A stretch of DNA of 5,291 nucleotides from Gammaproteobacteria bacterium (GTDB lineage Bacteria > Pseudomonadota > Gammaproteobacteria > Steroidobacterales > Steroidobacteraceae), in contig PMHN01000137.1 in NCBI GenBank assembly GCA_003156695.1, forward strand, positions 1 through 5,291, written 5' to 3'. Positions within the stretch are counted from its first letter, which is position 1, and every line of letters begins with the position of its first letter. Made by a program: the position numbers and the translations under genes. The notes below the pieces were generated by a model that made no database searches, was not told the DNA's origin, and saw nothing but the letters and a program-made list of their open reading frames with translations. Of the stretch, positions 1-5,291 are shown piece by piece.

Positions 1-838
1 GGCGTTCGGACAGCGTGCCGAAGCAGATTCCCCCTGCCAACGCGCCGAGGTTCATGACCATGGCAATGCTGCCGGTCGCCGCCGTCGAGAAGCCGTGCTG
101 TTTCTGCAGGAAGGTGGGATACAGGTCCTGTGAGCCGTGCGAGAACGCGTTGAAGCAGGCCATCAGCAGGACCAGATACCCAAGCGTCGGGAAGTAGTTT
201 TTCACGGCGCCCCAGATTTCGGCGGCAGAGGCGCGCTTTGCCGTGGCGCCAGCCACCCAGGCGGGGGATTCCTCGACACCGTAACGGATGTACATCACCA
301 GCAGCGCCGAGGCCGAGCTGACGATGAACATGCCGCGCCAGCCGAGCCGATCGAACGCACACCAGAACAGAACAGACGCCAGCAGGTAGCCGATCACGTA
401 ACCTTCCTGCAGCAAGCCGGAGAAGAAGCCGCGGCCTTTTGCCGGCAGAGTCTCGAGCGCCAGCGCGGCACCCACGCCCCACTCGCCACCCATGGCGAAC
501 CCGAACACCGCGCGCAGTACGAGCAGGGTCGCAAGGTTGGGCGCGAAGGCGGTGGCGAGCTGCACCACCGAGTAACTGACGACGTTTATCATCAGGATGG
601 GTCGCCGGCCGTACTTCTCCGCCAGCCAGCCGAATACCAACGCGCCAATCGGACGGAACGCCAGCGTGAGGAAGATTCCCTCGGCGACCGCCTTGATGTC
701 GGTGTGGAACTCGCCGCTGATCGACTTCAGGCAGAAGACAAAAATAAAGAAGTCGAATGCGTCCAGCGACCACCCGCCGAGCGCGGCGAAGTAGGCATGG
801 AGTTGCGGACGGGTGAGCATTCGAAAATAGTTAAGCAT
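1..838 (-). CDS. MFS transporter, SHS type (sialate/carboxylate:H+ symporter-like), C-terminus beyond the window
   Basis: This is an inner-membrane secondary transporter, read on the minus strand, with 279 codons visible and no stop before the edge. Relatives usually have 400-430 residues, so roughly the last third is missing. Family signs seen are: WSLDAFDFFIF in helix 1 (residues 23-33, with Asp26 and Asp29); the MFS loop 2-3 motif GWLAEKYGRR (70-79), with Glu in place of the usual Asp; RAVFGFAMGGEWG (109-121); GLLQEGY (141-147); and EESPAW (189-194) at the start of the central cytoplasmic loop. The GGEWG and DAFDFF signatures are typical of the group that includes NanT and Jen1-like lactate carriers, which import organic anions with protons. 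The true substrate (sialate, lactate, pyruvate or another carboxylate) cannot be read from the sequence. The ATG at 838-836 is chosen because GGAG (847-844) lies 5 nt upstream. The gene is divergent from the aminopeptidase gene. Family assignment is firm; substrate is unknown. Confidence 0.9.
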   Translation of the reverse strand, partial: MLNYFRMLTRPQLHAYFAALGGWSLDAFDFFIFVFCLKSISGEFHTDIKAVAEGIFLTLAFRPIGALVFGWLAEKYGRRPILMINVVSYSVVQLATAFAPNLATLLVLRAVFGFAMGGEWGVGAALALETLPAKGRGFFSGLLQEGYVIGYLLASVLFWCAFDRLGWRGMFIVSSASALLVMYIRYGVEESPAWVAGATAKRASAAEIWGAVKNYFPTLGYLVLLMACFNAFSHGSQDLYPTFLQKQHGFSTAATGSIAMVMNLGALAGGICFGTLSER

Positions 839-843
839 GGCCA

Positions 844-847
844 CTCC
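844..847 (-). promoter_or_regulatory. Ribosome binding site of the MFS transporter gene
   Basis: On the minus strand GGAG lies 5 nt upstream of the ATG at 838-836. It supports that start over an in-frame GTG at 844-842, which overlaps the site. It also supports it over an out-of-frame ATG at 851-849. Confidence 0.65.
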
Positions 848-895
848 GCATCAGCTCGCAGCCGCGCGGTCCGCTGCGGTGCGCCGGGGCGAGCG

Positions 896-933
896 TCTGG
901 CGAGTCTAGGGATTTCCACTCGCGCCCGCCAGA
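896..933. repeat. Interrupted inverted repeat in the divergent intergenic region
   Basis: The left arm TCTGGCGAGT (896-905) pairs with ACTC (918-921) plus GCCAGA (928-933). Six unpaired bases (922-927) interrupt the right arm, and the loop is 12 nt (906-917). Without the bulge, the outer arms TCTGGCG (896-902) and CGCCAGA (927-933) still form a perfect 7-bp inverted repeat. It lies between the two divergent start codons and overlaps a weak promoter-like match for the aminopeptidase gene. It could be an operator or an RNA hairpin in either leader. In GC-rich DNA a repeat of this size can also arise by chance, so its function is unproven. Confidence 0.35.
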
Positions 934-942
934 GGAGACAAT
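913..942 (+). promoter_or_regulatory. Weak candidate sigma70-type promoter for the aminopeptidase gene
   Basis: TTTCCA (913-918) and GACAAT (937-942) each match 4 of 6 positions of the -35 and -10 consensus, with an 18-bp spacer. Transcription would start near 949, giving a leader of about 27 nt that contains the Shine-Dalgarno site. The match is poor and rests mainly on position. I found no convincing promoter for the opposite MFS gene in the same gap. Confidence 0.2.
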
Positions 943-960
943 AGCCAACTGCGTCCCCGG

Positions 961-967
961 GGAGGAG
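961..967 (+). promoter_or_regulatory. Ribosome binding site fixing the aminopeptidase start
   Basis: GGAGGAG is a near-perfect Shine-Dalgarno sequence lying 8 nt before the ATG at 976. Another ATG at 968 is in a different frame and directly abuts the site, which is too close for initiation. The site therefore decides the start at 976, which also gives a protein beginning with a signal-like segment. Confidence 0.75.
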
Positions 968-975
968 ATGAAGTC

Positions 976-3597
976 ATGTCGTTGCGGATGGCGAGTTGTC
1001 TGTCGATGCTGCTGGCGGTCCCCGTCCTGGCGGGCGCCCCTTTCTCATTCGACGCCGCTCCCGGACGGCTGCCGAAGGATGTGGTTCCCGTGGATTACAC
1101 GGTCGCCATCACGCCTGATCCCGCGGCGCTCACTTTTTCCGGTACGGAGCGCGTCAAGCTCACCGTTCGCACCAGCGTGAGCACCCTGGTCTTTAACTCC
1201 CTGAACGAGCAGCTCGCGGATGTCCGGTTCGACGGCAAGGGCGTCGCCAAAGTGGTCTCCGACGATGCCCAGCAGCTGACCACCGTCACGCTCGCGCACG
1301 CGGCGCATCCCGGGACGCACACCCTGACGTTCAGTTACCAGGGCAAGCTCGAGACGCAGCCCCATGGCCTCTTCGTGCAGCACTACACCACGCCCACCGG
1401 TATCAAGCGGGTCCTCTTGTCCACGAAAATGGAGAGCACCGACGCGCGGCGCATGTTTCCCTGTTGGGACGAGCCGGCCTTTCGCGCCACTTTTCAGCTG
1501 ACCGTCACGGTGCCCGCCGCCTGGGCCACGATTTCCAACATGCCGGTGTCGCAGCGCACGGTGCATGGCGCGCTGGCGATGACCCGCTTCGAGCGCTCGC
1601 CCAAAATGCCGTCCTATCTCATCGAGTTCACGGGCGGTGAGCTCGCGGCAGTCAGCGCTCGCAGCGGCAGCACTGCGCTGGGGGTGTGGGCGGACCAGGG
1701 ACGCGAGGGCGACGGACAAACGGCGCTCGCCAATGCACAAGAGATTCTCCAGGACTACAACGATTACTTCGGCTACCCCTACCCGCTTCCCAAGCTCGAC
1801 TCCATTGCTGTGCCCGGCGGGTTCTCCGGCGCCATGGAGAACTGGGGCGCCATCACTTACAACGACCAGCTGCTGCTCATCAACGGCGCCAGCACCATGC
1901 AGGACCGGCAGACGGTGTTTGCCGTGCAGGCGCACGAGATGGCGCACCAGTGGAATGGGGATCTTGTGACCATGGGCTGGTGGGATGACCTGTGGCTGAA
2001 CGAGAGCTTCGCCTCGTGGCGCGGTGCGAAGGAGACGGACCTGCGTAATCCGCAGTGGAAATGGCTCGAGCTGCAGGATGGTTCCAAGGAGCGCGCCATG
2101 CGCTCGGATGCCCGCGTGGCCTCGCACCCGATCCAGCAGCACGTCGCCAACGAACTGCAGGCGGCTAACGCCTTCGACGAAATCACCTACAACAAGGGTG
2201 AGGCGGTCTTAGGGATGTTCGAGGCGTTTCTCGGTCCGGATGTGTTTCGCGACGGCGTCCGCCGCTACATACGGGCACACGCCTTTTCGAACGCCACCGC
2301 CGAGGACCTGTGGAAAGCACTGAGCGCGGCGAGCGGTACGGATGTTGGCAAGATCGCCGCGGGCTGGACCGAGCAGATGGGCTTTCCGCTGGTGCGGGTT
2401 GCCGCGAGCTGTGACGCCGCCGGCAAGCGTGAACTCATGCTCACGCAGACGCGCTTTCTCCTGCATGGCGCCGATACCAGCGGCGCGCACTGGAATGTGC
2501 CGCTGCGCGTACGCAGCGGGACAGCCGGGGTGCCGCGCTCGGTGCTGCTCACGGCGGACGGCCAGAAGGCCGACGCCGGCACTTGCAGCGAGCCGCTCAC
2601 CGTCAATGCGGATGCGCTTGGCTTTTTCCGCGTTGCCTACGATCACGCGACACTCGCCACCAACACGCACTCGTTTGCGGCGCTTCCCGACGGCGACAAG
2701 ATCGCGCTGCTCGACGATGAGTGGGCGCTGGTCCTGTCGGACAACCAGGAGCTGGCGGCCTATCTTGCGCTGGCGTCTTCCATGGGCAACGGCAGCGATA
2801 CGCGTGCCTGGGTGCAGATCGCAGGTGCCCTGGGGACGATCGAGTACGACGAGCGCGGCAACGCCGGCCACGACGCGTTCGCGGCCTTTGCCCGTTCGAT
2901 CATCCGTCCGATGGCCGATCGGCTTGGCTGGGACGCGAAGCCGGGCGAGACGCCGGATATCCAGGAGTTGCGCCGCACGCTGCTCGCGGATCTGGGCGCC
3001 TGGGGTGACGCCGACGTGCGTCGCGAGGCCACGCGGCGCTACGGCGCCTTCCTCAAGGACCACGGCGCTGTCAAGCCCGATGACCAGGAACTGGTGTTGT
3101 CCATCGTGGCGCAGTACGCGGATGCCGCGACCTTCGAGCAGCTGCACACCATTGCACGCGACGAGAAGGACGATACCGCGCAACGGCGTTATTACCTGGC
3201 GCTGATGAATGTGCGTGATCCCGCACTCGCGCAGCAGGCGGCGCAGATTGCACTTTCGAAGGAGATTCCACCGCAGGCCGAAGACAGCCGTCTGCGCCTC
3301 GTCGCGCAGCTCGCCGACGACCATCCGGCGTTGGCGTGGACGACGGTCACGCAAAATATTGATCAGCTGCTGGCGCCGTTTCCGAAGTACGCCCCACTGA
3401 TGATCGCGCGGGTGCCAGAGTTTCTGTGGGACGGCGCGCCGCTGCCTGAGATCGAGAGCTGGGTGCGCGCGCATCTGCCTGCAGAGATGTCCGCGAATGT
3501 TGAGCGTGGCATGGAGACGGCGCGCGCGCGGCGCGCTGAAAAAGAGCTGCTGGTGCGCGAGACCGACGCCTATCTGGCGGCGCACCCGCGTGCCTGA
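976..3597 (+). CDS. Exported M1-family zinc aminopeptidase (aminopeptidase N-like, gluzincin)
   Basis: This 873-residue metallopeptidase should remove N-terminal amino acids from peptides. A short positive start and hydrophobic stretch (residues about 1-21, ending AGA) look like a Sec signal peptide, so a periplasmic or secreted location is likely. The M1 core is intact: the N-terminal beta domain with MFPCWDEPAF (160-169); Glu153 at the usual substrate-amine anchor; the exopeptidase motif GAMEN (285-289); the zinc motif HEMAH (His320, Glu321, His324), with the third ligand Glu343 in LNESFASW exactly 18 residues on; and catalytic Tyr405 in ITYNKGEAVLGMF. A C-terminal ERAP1_C-like helical region follows GFFRVAYD (549-556). 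Length fits the family (about 850-900). Two residues are unusual: Lys151, where relatives usually have Gln, and Asn327 in HQWNGD, where Phe is usual. The preferred residue cannot be predicted. The gene stands alone on its strand. E. coli PepN is a cytosolic relative, so I give no gene symbol. Confidence 0.95.
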   Translation: MSLRMASCLSMLLAVPVLAGAPFSFDAAPGRLPKDVVPVDYTVAITPDPAALTFSGTERVKLTVRTSVSTLVFNSLNEQLADVRFDGKGVAKVVSDDAQQLTTVTLAHAAHPGTHTLTFSYQGKLETQPHGLFVQHYTTPTGIKRVLLSTKMESTDARRMFPCWDEPAFRATFQLTVTVPAAWATISNMPVSQRTVHGALAMTRFERSPKMPSYLIEFTGGELAAVSARSGSTALGVWADQGREGDGQTALANAQEILQDYNDYFGYPYPLPKLDSIAVPGGFSGAMENWGAITYNDQLLLINGASTMQDRQTVFAVQAHEMAHQWNGDLVTMGWWDDLWLNESFASWRGAKETDLRNPQWKWLELQDGSKERAMRSDARVASHPIQQHVANELQAANAFDEITYNKGEAVLGMFEAFLGPDVFRDGVRRYIRAHAFSNATAEDLWKALSAASGTDVGKIAAGWTEQMGFPLVRVAASCDAAGKRELMLTQTRFLLHGADTSGAHWNVPLRVRSGTAGVPRSVLLTADGQKADAGTCSEPLTVNADALGFFRVAYDHATLATNTHSFAALPDGDKIALLDDEWALVLSDNQELAAYLALASSMGNGSDTRAWVQIAGALGTIEYDERGNAGHDAFAAFARSIIRPMADRLGWDAKPGETPDIQELRRTLLADLGAWGDADVRREATRRYGAFLKDHGAVKPDDQELVLSIVAQYADAATFEQLHTIARDEKDDTAQRRYYLALMNVRDPALAQQAAQIALSKEIPPQAEDSRLRLVAQLADDHPALAWTTVTQNIDQLLAPFPKYAPLMIARVPEFLWDGAPLPEIESWVRAHLPAEMSANVERGMETARARRAEKELLVRETDAYLAAHPRA

Positions 3598-3608
3598 AAG
3601 GGAGATTC

Positions 3609-3621
3609 CGGCTCGCAGCCG
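3609..3621. terminator. Small hairpin in the convergent gap, possible weak terminator
   Basis: CGGCT (3609-3613) and AGCCG (3617-3621) form a 5-bp GC-rich stem with a 3-nt CGC loop. It sits in the 24-bp gap between the convergent aminopeptidase and DUF4197 genes. There is no T-run after it on the plus strand. On the minus strand it is followed by a weakly pyrimidine-rich stretch (CTCCCTTTC). It is not a textbook intrinsic terminator; position is the main argument. Confidence 0.25.
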
Positions 3622-4326
3622 CTAGAGCGCGCCGAACACCTTCTTGATGAGCGAGCTCGTCTGGCCGAGCGGGTCCTTGCGGATCTGGTGCTCTTCCTCC
3701 GCGACGCGGCTGAACAGTCCGTCGAGCGCTTTCGCGGTCACGTAGTCGTTGATGTTCGCGTTCTGCTCGGACATGAGTCCAAGCTTCGCCGCCTTGCCCG
3801 CCAGCTCGTTGTATTTTGCGGTCACGCCAAGCTTCGCGGTTTCCTTGGTGACGACCGGCTTGAAGCTGGTGGCGAGCTGGGCGCTGGTGGTGCGCTTGAA
3901 GTAGGCCGTACCCGCGCCATCGCCGCCGGTGAGGATGCCCTTGGCATCGCTAAGCGTCATGTGCTGCAGCGCCTGCTTGAAGATCGGCTTCGCCTGGCCA
4001 ACGGCCTGCTCGGCCGCGTGGTTCATGGTGACCTTGAGCTCATCGGCCTGCCCGCCCATGCCGAGCATTTTCAGTTCCTTCTCAGCCTTCTCCAGACCTC
4101 CCGGCAGCGGAATCGCGACCTTGGGGTCGTTCAGGAAGCCATTGGGCGCGCCGAGCTGGGACACGGCGACGTCGACGCCCTTGGAGAGCGCGGCGCGTAA
4201 ACCTCCGGCGGCGTCCTTGGAGCTCAGCGCATCAAGGGCCGCGGTGTCTGCCAGCGCGGTGCCCGCGCACGACAACATCAGCACGGTGATGAGTACCAGC
4301 CGCTGATGGGGAGTCGTGAGCTTCAT
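3622..4326 (-). CDS. Exported DUF4197 family protein of unknown function
   Basis: This 234-residue protein matches, by recognition, the DUF4197 family, which is common in proteobacteria and has no established biochemical role. Residues 1-26 form a signal peptide: a basic start (Lys2, Arg9), a hydrophobic core (10-18), and the cleavage motif ALA before Asp27. The mature protein should therefore be periplasmic. Cys20 follows MLS, which only loosely resembles a lipobox, so a lipoprotein is less likely. Family-typical stretches include LSKGVDVAVSQLG (47-59), DPKVAIPLP (67-75), LSDAKGILTGGD (125-136), KALDGLF (199-205) and AEEEHQIRKDP (209-219), ending in a Lys-rich KKVFG. The body looks mostly helical and has no recognisable catalytic motif. 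The ATG at 4326-4324 has GAGG (4336-4333) 6 nt upstream. The gene converges on the aminopeptidase gene with a 24-bp gap and is divergent from the permease gene, so it is monocistronic within this window. Confidence 0.9.
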   Translation of the reverse strand: MKLTTPHQRLVLITVLMLSCAGTALADTAALDALSSKDAAGGLRAALSKGVDVAVSQLGAPNGFLNDPKVAIPLPGGLEKAEKELKMLGMGGQADELKVTMNHAAEQAVGQAKPIFKQALQHMTLSDAKGILTGGDGAGTAYFKRTTSAQLATSFKPVVTKETAKLGVTAKYNELAGKAAKLGLMSEQNANINDYVTAKALDGLFSRVAEEEHQIRKDPLGQTSSLIKKVFGAL

Positions 4327-4332
4327 GTCATG

Positions 4333-4336
4333 CCTC
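4333..4336 (-). promoter_or_regulatory. Ribosome binding site of the DUF4197 gene
   Basis: GAGG on the minus strand lies 6 nt before the ATG at 4326-4324. A nearer ATG at 4331-4329 is out of frame and reaches a stop after two codons, so it is not the start. Confidence 0.6.
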
Positions 4337-4349
4337 GTCTTTGGCGCGG

Positions 4350-4376
4350 ATTATGGGATCCGGAGCGCAGTGTAGA
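4350..4376 (-). promoter_or_regulatory. Candidate sigma70-type promoter for the DUF4197 gene
   Basis: On the minus strand, CATAAT (4355-4350) matches the -10 consensus at 5 of 6 positions. TCTACA (4376-4371) matches the -35 box at 4 of 6, with a short 15-bp spacer. Transcription would begin near 4343, giving a leader of about 17 nt that still contains the GAGG ribosome binding site. This is the most AT-rich hexamer in an otherwise GC-rich gap. The short spacer lowers confidence. Confidence 0.35.
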
Positions 4377-4387
4377 CTTGCTCGCCC

Positions 4388-4411
4388 GCAAAGCCCACCA
4401 CCCAAGCAAAG
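4388..4411 (+). repeat. Short direct repeat upstream of the permease gene
   Basis: GCAAAG occurs at 4388-4393 and again at 4406-4411, an 18-bp period, with a CCCACCACCCAA-like stretch between. It lies 13-37 nt before the permease ATG, where a regulator could act. The copies are only six bases long, so chance is quite possible. I see no clear -35/-10 pair for the permease in this gap. Confidence 0.2.
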
Positions 4412-4424
4412 AGCTGACGGGATC

Positions 4425-5291
4425 ATGCGCATGAGCACCGGCGACACCAGCTTCGATCAAATCCTTGTACGCGAAGGAGGCTTGCGGCGCACGTTGAGTG
4501 CCCGCCGCATCACCATGATCGCCATCGGCGGGGCGATCGGCACCGGCCTGTTTCTTGGCAGCGGATTTGCGATCAGCCTGGCGGGACCGGCGGTGCTCAT
4601 CAGCTACGCCATCGGTGCGGTGATCGCGCTGCTCCTCATGGGGTGTCTTGCGGAAATGACCATCGCCCATCCCACCTCCGGATCCTTCGGCGCCTATGCG
4701 GAGTACTACTTAGGCCCGCTCGCGGGTTTCCTGGTGCGCTACGCGTACTGGACCTGCACCGTGCTGGCGGTGGGTACGGAGGTCACCGCGGTCGCGCTCT
4801 ACATGCAGTACTGGTTCCCAACGACGCCTGGCTGGTTGTGGATCGTTGGGTTCTCGGGGCTCCTGATCGGGGTCAATGCCCGCAGCGTGAATGTCTTCGG
4901 GGCGGTGGAGTACGCGCTCTCGTCCATCAAGGTCACGGCCATCGTGATTTTCATCGTGTTGGCGAGTTACTTCGTCTGGCATGCGCCGGCGGCACTGGGA
5001 GGCGCGGCTATGACCGGCGTCGCCGCGGCCGCGACCGCGCATCCCGCGACGCCCGGCTTTCACAACTACATTGATTACGGCGGCTTTTTCCCCAAGGGGC
5101 TCTGGGGTGCATGGGTAGCAGTGCTGGTCGCGATCTTCAGCTACCTGAGCATCGAGATGATCGCCGTGGCGGCGGGCGAGGCCGCACAACCGGAAGTTGC
5201 GATTACGCGCGCGTTTCGTTCCACGGTTGTGCGGCTGATCCTGTTCTATCTTTTGACCCTGGCGCTGGTGCTGGCGATCGTGCCCTGGCCG
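4425..5291 (+). CDS. APC-superfamily amino acid permease (AAT-like), C-terminus beyond the window
   Basis: This is an inner-membrane amino acid transporter with 289 codons visible and open at the right edge. Family members have about 450-480 residues and 12 helices, so this covers roughly the first half to 60 percent. Seen are: a short cytoplasmic N-terminus ending in LRRTLSARRITMIAIG (20-35); the unwound helix 1 signature GGAIGTGLF (35-43), whose backbone binds the substrate amino and carboxyl groups in this superfamily; LAEM and PTSGSFGAYAE (75-78 and 83-93), typical of the helix 2-3 region; and FSYLSIEMIAVAAGEA (238-253), the broken helix 6 with Glu244 and Glu252. These fit the amino acid transporter (AAT) branch of proton-coupled permeases. 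The substrate cannot be named. Two in-frame ATGs (4425 and 4431) are possible, and neither has a strong Shine-Dalgarno; AAGAG (4409-4413) and the GGGA just before the first are weak. The gene is divergent from the DUF4197 gene by 98 bp. Confidence 0.9.
   Translation, partial: MRMSTGDTSFDQILVREGGLRRTLSARRITMIAIGGAIGTGLFLGSGFAISLAGPAVLISYAIGAVIALLLMGCLAEMTIAHPTSGSFGAYAEYYLGPLAGFLVRYAYWTCTVLAVGTEVTAVALYMQYWFPTTPGWLWIVGFSGLLIGVNARSVNVFGAVEYALSSIKVTAIVIFIVLASYFVWHAPAALGGAAMTGVAAAATAHPATPGFHNYIDYGGFFPKGLWGAWVAVLVAIFSYLSIEMIAVAAGEAAQPEVAITRAFRSTVVRLILFYLLTLALVLAIVPWP

Noticed and set aside
854..865. 12-base sequence GCTCGCAGCCGC found in the first gap and again at 3611-3622
   Set aside because: One shared 12-mer is about what chance gives in 5 kb of DNA this GC-rich, and the copies have no common flanking structure. 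A genome-wide count would settle it.
955..962. CCCCGGGG palindrome touching the aminopeptidase Shine-Dalgarno site
   Set aside because: It cannot form a hairpin without a loop, and GC-only palindromes of eight bases are common at this composition.
137..1180. 347-codon plus-strand open frame crossing the divergent region
   Set aside because: It runs antisense to the MFS gene, crosses the intergenic gap and ends inside the aminopeptidase gene in another frame. Its composition (Arg, Glu, Gly, His) is that of an antisense frame, whereas the minus strand encodes clear MFS motifs.
1045..2142. 365-codon open frame on the minus strand opposite the aminopeptidase N-terminal half
   Set aside because: It is a reverse-strand shadow across the GAMEN and zinc motif region. 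The product is of low plausibility, with no ribosome binding site or domain.
2342..3205. 287-codon plus-strand open frame within the aminopeptidase gene
   Set aside because: It is an out-of-frame reading of the same gene. The product is Arg/Ser/Pro-rich with no domain.
2209..3585. 458-codon open frame on the minus strand opposite the aminopeptidase gene
   Set aside because: It lies wholly inside a well-supported plus-strand gene with full family motifs. Its product is rich in Arg and His with no recognisable domain, as expected from the reverse of GC-rich codons.
4323..5189. Minus-strand open frames (115 and 159 codons) opposite the permease gene
   Set aside because: The plus strand encodes diagnostic APC helix 1 and helix 6 motifs. 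The reverse products are charged low-complexity shadows.

Overview
This 5.3 kb window is GC-rich bacterial chromosome. It is fully explained by four protein-coding genes and short intergenic gaps. Two genes run off the edges: a transporter at the left and a permease at the right. The combination of high GC, a proteobacterial-type DUF4197 protein, a secreted M1 aminopeptidase and an SHS-type MFS carrier suggests a proteobacterium. My best guess is a high-GC gammaproteobacterium of the Xanthomonadales, Steroidobacterales or Nevskiales kind. That guess comes from protein style only, because the window holds no rRNA or other phylogenetic marker.

Layout. Positions 1-838 (minus strand) hold the N-terminal two thirds of a major facilitator transporter of the sialate/carboxylate:H+ symporter type. 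It is not obvious as an ordinary ORF because its stop codon lies outside the window. A 137-bp divergent intergenic region (839-975) follows. It contains an interrupted inverted repeat and the ribosome binding site of the next gene. Positions 976-3597 (plus) encode a complete, probably exported, M1-family zinc aminopeptidase of 873 residues with the full catalytic set. It converges, across only 24 bp, on a complete minus-strand gene (3622-4326) for an exported DUF4197 protein of unknown function. A 98-bp divergent gap (4327-4424) carries a plausible promoter for the DUF4197 gene. It leads into the start of an APC-superfamily amino acid permease (4425 to the right edge, plus).

How the genes may work together. 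No two neighbouring genes share a strand, so nothing here forms an operon, and each gene probably has its own promoter. A loose nutritional theme is possible: an exported aminopeptidase would release amino acids from peptides, an amino acid permease could take them up, and the MFS carrier would import an organic anion. This is inference from neighbourhood only.

I found no mobile element, CRISPR array, tRNA, rRNA, riboswitch or convincing new system. The best second-look items are a Gln-to-Lys change beside the substrate amine-binding residue of the aminopeptidase, a Phe-to-Asn change just after its zinc motif, and the inverted repeat in the divergent promoter region.
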